This document shows positions 61,160 to 64,000 of a DNA stretch of 64,000 nucleotides, one piece after another. Source of the stretch: Candidatus Gastranaerophilales bacterium (GTDB taxonomy: Bacteria; Cyanobacteriota; Vampirovibrionia; Gastranaerophilales; Gastranaerophilaceae). Within the stretch, counting starts at the first letter, position 1. Each line of letters begins with the position of its first letter. The position numbers were made by a program, and so were the translations under genes. Under the pieces are notes generated by a model. That model had not been told where the DNA came from. It ran no database searches and saw only the letters and a list, made by a program, of their open reading frames with translations. The stretch is taken from assembly GCA_944324845.1 (NCBI GenBank), contig CALUXX010000002.1, positions 106,496 through 170,495 on the forward strand, written 5' to 3'.

Positions 61160-62608
61160 ATGGAAGTTTCAAGAATACAAAATTTAGGAAATAGAAGGTC
61201 AATATATTCACCTTCATTATATAGCAGACAGTCATTTTCGTATCCCTTATTGTCGACTTTAAGAAGTGATTGTTTTGAAAAAAGTGCAAATGTTGAGAAT
61301 ATAAATAAAAATAACAGAAGTGTCCCGTTGAGAAGTTTGAGTTTTCTTGGCGGGATTCAATTTATGAACTATGCTTTTGAAACAAAATTTAATAGAACTT
61401 TTTTCGCTAAACTTTTAAGGGAAGGAATTCCTGACGCATATTCTGATATCGAAAGGTTGATACCGAGAGAAGAACTGGATGCTCACAAGGCAATGGAAAC
61501 GTTTAGTAAGAAATCTCAATATGCGATAAAGCATTTGAAAAAATATAAAGATAGTATGTTTCCTGTAGAAAAAGAGATATTAACAATATTGGAGAATTTG
61601 TCAAAAAGACATCCTGATATGACACTTCAAGAGCTTATAAAACTACGATATCCACAAGAAGAACAGGCTCTTATAAACCAGCAAAGTGAAGTTTTGAATA
61701 AAATGAATATGATGATTCGCAAACTTCCGAAAAAAGAATTTTTAGCAATGCGCAACCTTATAAAAGGTGCATTCGATAAGATTTTTGCGCAAAATCCACT
61801 TCCGGAAGAACGCTTTGGTAGAAAGCGATTTTTTAAAGAATTGGAGAAAATAGAAATAAGTGATAAGGCTTTTAAGGATAAACTACGTAAAGTAGCAGAA
61901 ACCTTGCCACAGTCTTCAGATTCAGTAAACGCGTTTATAATAAAATATTCACAACCATACAGACTTAGATATGATTATAATAAAAAGGAAATGATAAGGC
62001 TCCCGAGAGATTCGCAAGAAATAGGAGAGCGTTTGTTAGAACCATCCGTTGCAACTGATGATCATATATATCCGCAGGTCATGTTTAAAAAAGAGCAAGA
62101 AGCAATTCAAAAAGGAGAAGCTTCTGAAGCTGATTTAAGCACATTAAGAGTTACAACATTAACAAGTAGTAAGACAAATATGGCAAAAACTGATGTTCCA
62201 TTAGATGAATTTATAGAACAAAGTGAATATGATATTCCAAGGCGGATTCAACATCAGATAGATCGTTATATTGATATATGTGAAAAGTGGTTAAAACAGG
62301 GCAAAATAGAAGATGCTAACCTTTTATCAGACTATATAGTAGTTTTAAAGGATGAATATAGCAGACGTTCAAAATTAGTTAATGTTGATATTTCTCGTCT
62401 GGAAGCAAAATTGCCACAAATTAAAGAAGCCGTTCAAAAACATAATGAAAAGCTTGAACAAAAGTTAAAACGAAAGCAAAATAAGAATAAACGAGATGAC
62501 AAGATAGCCAAAAACAAAATGGCAGGGAAAGAATATTTAAGAGAAGCACTCGGTTTAGGCTTGGAAGATAGAAAAATGCAAAAGCATTCGCCTCGTTATA
62601 GCGGGTAA
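61160..62608 (+). CDS. Unknown 482-residue protein with HNH-like DHIYPQ segment
   Basis: No established family. The first 60 residues are polar and Ser/Asn/Arg-rich. A LSFLGG motif at 60-65 leads into a helical region of about 200 residues (RREELDAHKAMETF, LIKLRYPQEEQALI). Around residue 300, SVATDDHIYPQ followed about 45 residues later by LTSSKTNMAKTDVPLDEFI has the spacing of an HNH nuclease (D-H-I-x-P … N-x-x-K). The second His and the Cys pairs of many HNH domains are not visible. The C-terminus is very Lys-rich. No signal peptide. It follows tsaB after a 77-base gap and may be an independent accessory gene. Confidence 0.65.
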   Translation: MEVSRIQNLGNRRSIYSPSLYSRQSFSYPLLSTLRSDCFEKSANVENINKNNRSVPLRSLSFLGGIQFMNYAFETKFNRTFFAKLLREGIPDAYSDIERLIPREELDAHKAMETFSKKSQYAIKHLKKYKDSMFPVEKEILTILENLSKRHPDMTLQELIKLRYPQEEQALINQQSEVLNKMNMMIRKLPKKEFLAMRNLIKGAFDKIFAQNPLPEERFGRKRFFKELEKIEISDKAFKDKLRKVAETLPQSSDSVNAFIIKYSQPYRLRYDYNKKEMIRLPRDSQEIGERLLEPSVATDDHIYPQVMFKKEQEAIQKGEASEADLSTLRVTTLTSSKTNMAKTDVPLDEFIEQSEYDIPRRIQHQIDRYIDICEKWLKQGKIEDANLLSDYIVVLKDEYSRRSKLVNVDISRLEAKLPQIKEAVQKHNEKLEQKLKRKQNKNKRDDKIAKNKMAGKEYLREALGLGLEDRKMQKHSPRYSG

Positions 62609-62621
62609 TTTATAAAATCAC

Positions 62622-62649
62622 TTGCAAAAAACGAAAAATAGTGTACAAT
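62622..62649 (+). promoter_or_regulatory. Promoter of the zinc-ribbon gene
   Basis: TTGCAA (62622-62627), 16 bases, TACAAT (62644-62649). The leader contains a small hairpin (TAGGT / ACCTA) and an AGGAG site before the ATG at 62708. Confidence 0.7.
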
Positions 62650-62707
62650 AAGGGAATGATAATTATAGGTGACCAAAACCTAACAGTACACAATCAGGAG
62701 AAAAACA

Positions 62708-62989
62708 ATGTACGAAGATGAAAAATTAGTATGTGAAGATTGCGGCAAAGAATTTGTCTTCACAGCAGGCGAACAGGAATTCTATGCAGAGAAGGGTTTA
62801 GTGAACAAGCCAAAAAGATGTCCTGAATGCAGACGAGCACGCAGAAAAAACAACAGAAAGAAAAGAAGAAAATATGATGCTGTATGCTCAAAATGCGGAG
62901 CACAGACACAAGTTCCATTTAAACCTATTCCGGGTAAAGAAGTATATTGCAAAGACTGTTTCCAAAAGTCAACAACAGAAGAAGCATAA
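62708..62989 (+). CDS. Double zinc-ribbon protein (CxxC-x17-CxxC family)
   Basis: 93 residues with two zinc sites: CEDCGKEF with CPECRRAR (zf-trcl type), and CSKC with CKDC spaced by exactly 17 residues, the defining CxxC-x17-CxxC arrangement of a small widespread family. A basic patch (RRARRKNNRKKRRKYD) lies between them and likely binds nucleic acid. The function is not established. Strong promoter and terminator suggest a well-expressed single gene. Confidence 0.9.
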   Translation: MYEDEKLVCEDCGKEFVFTAGEQEFYAEKGLVNKPKRCPECRRARRKNNRKKRRKYDAVCSKCGAQTQVPFKPIPGKEVYCKDCFQKSTTEEA

Positions 62990-63016
62990 TTCGAAAAATT
63001 TAATATACCAAAATAA

Positions 63017-63051
63017 AAAAGGGCTTCGCAAGAATTTTGCGAAGCCCTTTT
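63017..63051. terminator. Bidirectional terminator
   Basis: A 15-base stem (AAAAGGGCTTCGCAA with its complement, loop GAATT) lies between convergent genes. The better T-tract is on the minus-strand side. Confidence 0.9.
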
Positions 63052-63064
63052 GGTCTATATGCTA

Positions 63065-63373
63065 TCATATAGTATAGCAATTATTCAGATATTCAATAGT
63101 GCTAACTTTTTCGTCATACAAATATTTAATAAAATTCAAATAAGCACTATCTTTAGCAGAAATTACAAGATTTATTTCAAATCCGGTAGTGCAGAAAGGT
63201 TCATAATCATATACAACATAACTGTTATATTTACTTTTCCACTCTTTACGTTCTAATTTTCCATTGTTTTCGTCAATGATATCTTCCAACCAAGGTAAAA
63301 GTTCTTGATCTATATTTTTCATTTCCAATCTTGCATATTTATTGCAATCATTACAACCGTTACTAATAAACAT
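63065..63373 (-). CDS. Small unknown protein
   Basis: 102 residues, acidic, with CNDCNKYARLEMKNI at the start and a beta-rich middle (NSYVVYDYEPFCTTGFEINLVI). The CxxC near the N-terminus could bind metal. GGGAG lies eight bases before the ATG. It is flanked by a terminator and a divergent gene, so it is likely a real single-gene unit. No family recognised. Confidence 0.65.
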   Translation of the reverse strand: MFISNGCNDCNKYARLEMKNIDQELLPWLEDIIDENNGKLERKEWKSKYNSYVVYDYEPFCTTGFEINLVISAKDSAYLNFIKYLYDEKVSTIEYLNNCYTI

Positions 63374-63468
63374 ATCAATTACTCCCTAAATCTTTATATA
63401 AGAATTGTACCAACTTGCTCGGATTAAATAATCGCCAAAATGTATAAAAAAATATTAGCAAAATTACT

Positions 63469-63491
63469 TATATTAAATTAGGCTTAATATA
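63469..63491 (+). promoter_or_regulatory. Inverted repeat upstream of the Cys/Met/Gly-rich gene
   Basis: TATATTAA and TTAATATA form an 8-base palindrome with a 7-base spacer. A GCTTA-GAAAA-TAAGC hairpin follows at about 63503-63517, and GAGGT at 63561-63565 is the ribosome-binding site for the next gene. The repeat could be an operator. Confidence 0.45.
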
Positions 63492-63571
63492 AATTAACAA
63501 AGCTTAGAAAATAAGCAATATAAGAATTTATTTAAACTTTATATATATAAGAATAAAAACGAGGTACAACT

Positions 63572-63988
63572 ATGATCTGGGGACCAGTATATTGTATGCC
63601 AATGTTTGGAGGGCCTTGCGGTCCGGCACATCACTGTGGCGCAAATTCCAGTTACGCCAAGACGATGTTTACATGGAGTAATATAAATTGTGGTCTGGCT
63701 TCAATAGTTTCATTAATAGATCAGCGAAATAACGGTGTTCCTGCAGGTCAGGCTGCATTAAATTTTGCGGGTAATATAACCAATGGTATTGGAAGAAACG
63801 CAGTTGCTGCACATATGCAAATGCACGGAAATCCAATGGGTAACCTTATCAATTCTTTTGCCGGTTACGGAAATTCATATTCTAATTTTATAGGAACAAC
63901 AGCTCTTATGGGCTGTTCTCCTTCAATGTTTTTCGGTTGTATGCCTTATATGTATACTTGTTATTCGCCTTGGGGTTGTATGTGGTAA
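63572..63988 (+). CDS. Small Cys/Met/Gly/Asn-rich unknown protein
   Basis: 138 residues, very unusual composition: MIWGPVYCMPMFGGPCGPAH at the start, an N/G/A-rich middle (AALNFAGNITNGIGRNAVAA), and FFGCMPYMYTCYSPWGCMW at the end. There is no classical signal peptide, no long hydrophobic segment and almost no acidic residues. Seven or more Cys and several Met and aromatic residues cluster at the two ends. It may be a structural, metal-binding or peptide-modification substrate. It has a good GAGGT site. No radical SAM or other maturation gene lies in the visible neighbourhood. It is the last gene of the window. Confidence 0.6.
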   Translation: MIWGPVYCMPMFGGPCGPAHHCGANSSYAKTMFTWSNINCGLASIVSLIDQRNNGVPAGQAALNFAGNITNGIGRNAVAAHMQMHGNPMGNLINSFAGYGNSYSNFIGTTALMGCSPSMFFGCMPYMYTCYSPWGCMW

Positions 63989-64000
63989 ATAATTTAAAGT

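Noticed and set aside
63050..63256. A 68-codon plus-strand frame opposite the 102-residue minus gene
   Set aside because: The minus gene has a better ribosome-binding site and composition; the plus frame is Ile/Phe-rich antisense.

Overview
The window is AT-rich, with genes on both strands and short gaps, and contains one tRNA and no rRNA. The cell it suggests is a Gram-negative-type anaerobe: a tripartite RND efflux pump with a TolC-like channel, a giant AsmA-like envelope protein, two rubrerythrins and radical SAM chemistry. A Ycf46-type AAA ATPase in an operon with a DUF2997 protein and a Ycf35-like protein points to the cyanobacterial lineage, but no photosynthesis gene is present. My best guess is a non-photosynthetic gut relative of cyanobacteria (Gastranaerophilales / Vampirovibrionia). 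This is inference from gene content, not a database match.

Layout. 0-2 kb: the end of a TPR protein, then a gap with two terminators. 2-4 kb: def-fmt-aroH on the minus strand. 4-8.7 kb: a five-gene minus-strand operon (HhH membrane protein, radical SAM activase-like protein, Ycf46 ATPase, duplicated Ycf35-like protein, DUF2997 protein). 8.8-10.7 kb: aroA and rnhB. 10.8-16.9 kb: RND efflux operon with overlapping stop/start codons. 16.9-20.3 kb: a PLP lyase-like protein and an alpha-glucan phosphorylase homologue that lacks the PLP lysine. 20.3-26.2 kb: accessory genes, including two unknown proteins, a strongly predicted small RNA, a vWA protein and a calpain-like protease with an EF-hand. 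26.3-27.7 kb: an Orn/Lys/Arg decarboxylase.

27.8-37.8 kb is a compact minus-strand virion module: small and large terminase, portal, P22-like coat, adaptor, nozzle-like protein, holin-like protein and amidase. It also holds a GNAT, a LuxR-type HTH protein and a zinc-finger-like protein. I see no integrase, replication genes, repressor, tail fibre or att repeat, so it is either a decayed podovirus-like prophage or a gene-transfer-agent-like module. It carries an apparent plus-strand small RNA opposite the leader of the packaging genes, and a hairpin just before the adaptor ribosome-binding site.

38-64 kb: a sensor kinase, dxr, a receiver protein coupled to a degenerate PilB-like ATPase, the AsmA protein, rubrerythrin, a zinc dehydrogenase, a REP-like inverted repeat pair, a glucan-dikinase-like protein, an organophosphate-type transporter with a DnaQ-like exonuclease, thioredoxin, reverse rubrerythrin, tRNA-Gln(CTG), a yebC-GGDEF-tsaE-tsaB operon, and several lineage-specific unknown proteins. 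A theme across the accessory genes is a group of proteins without a classical signal peptide that start with a similar short segment and often carry an NFKA/TFKA-like motif early on. This may be an unrecognised N-terminal signal.
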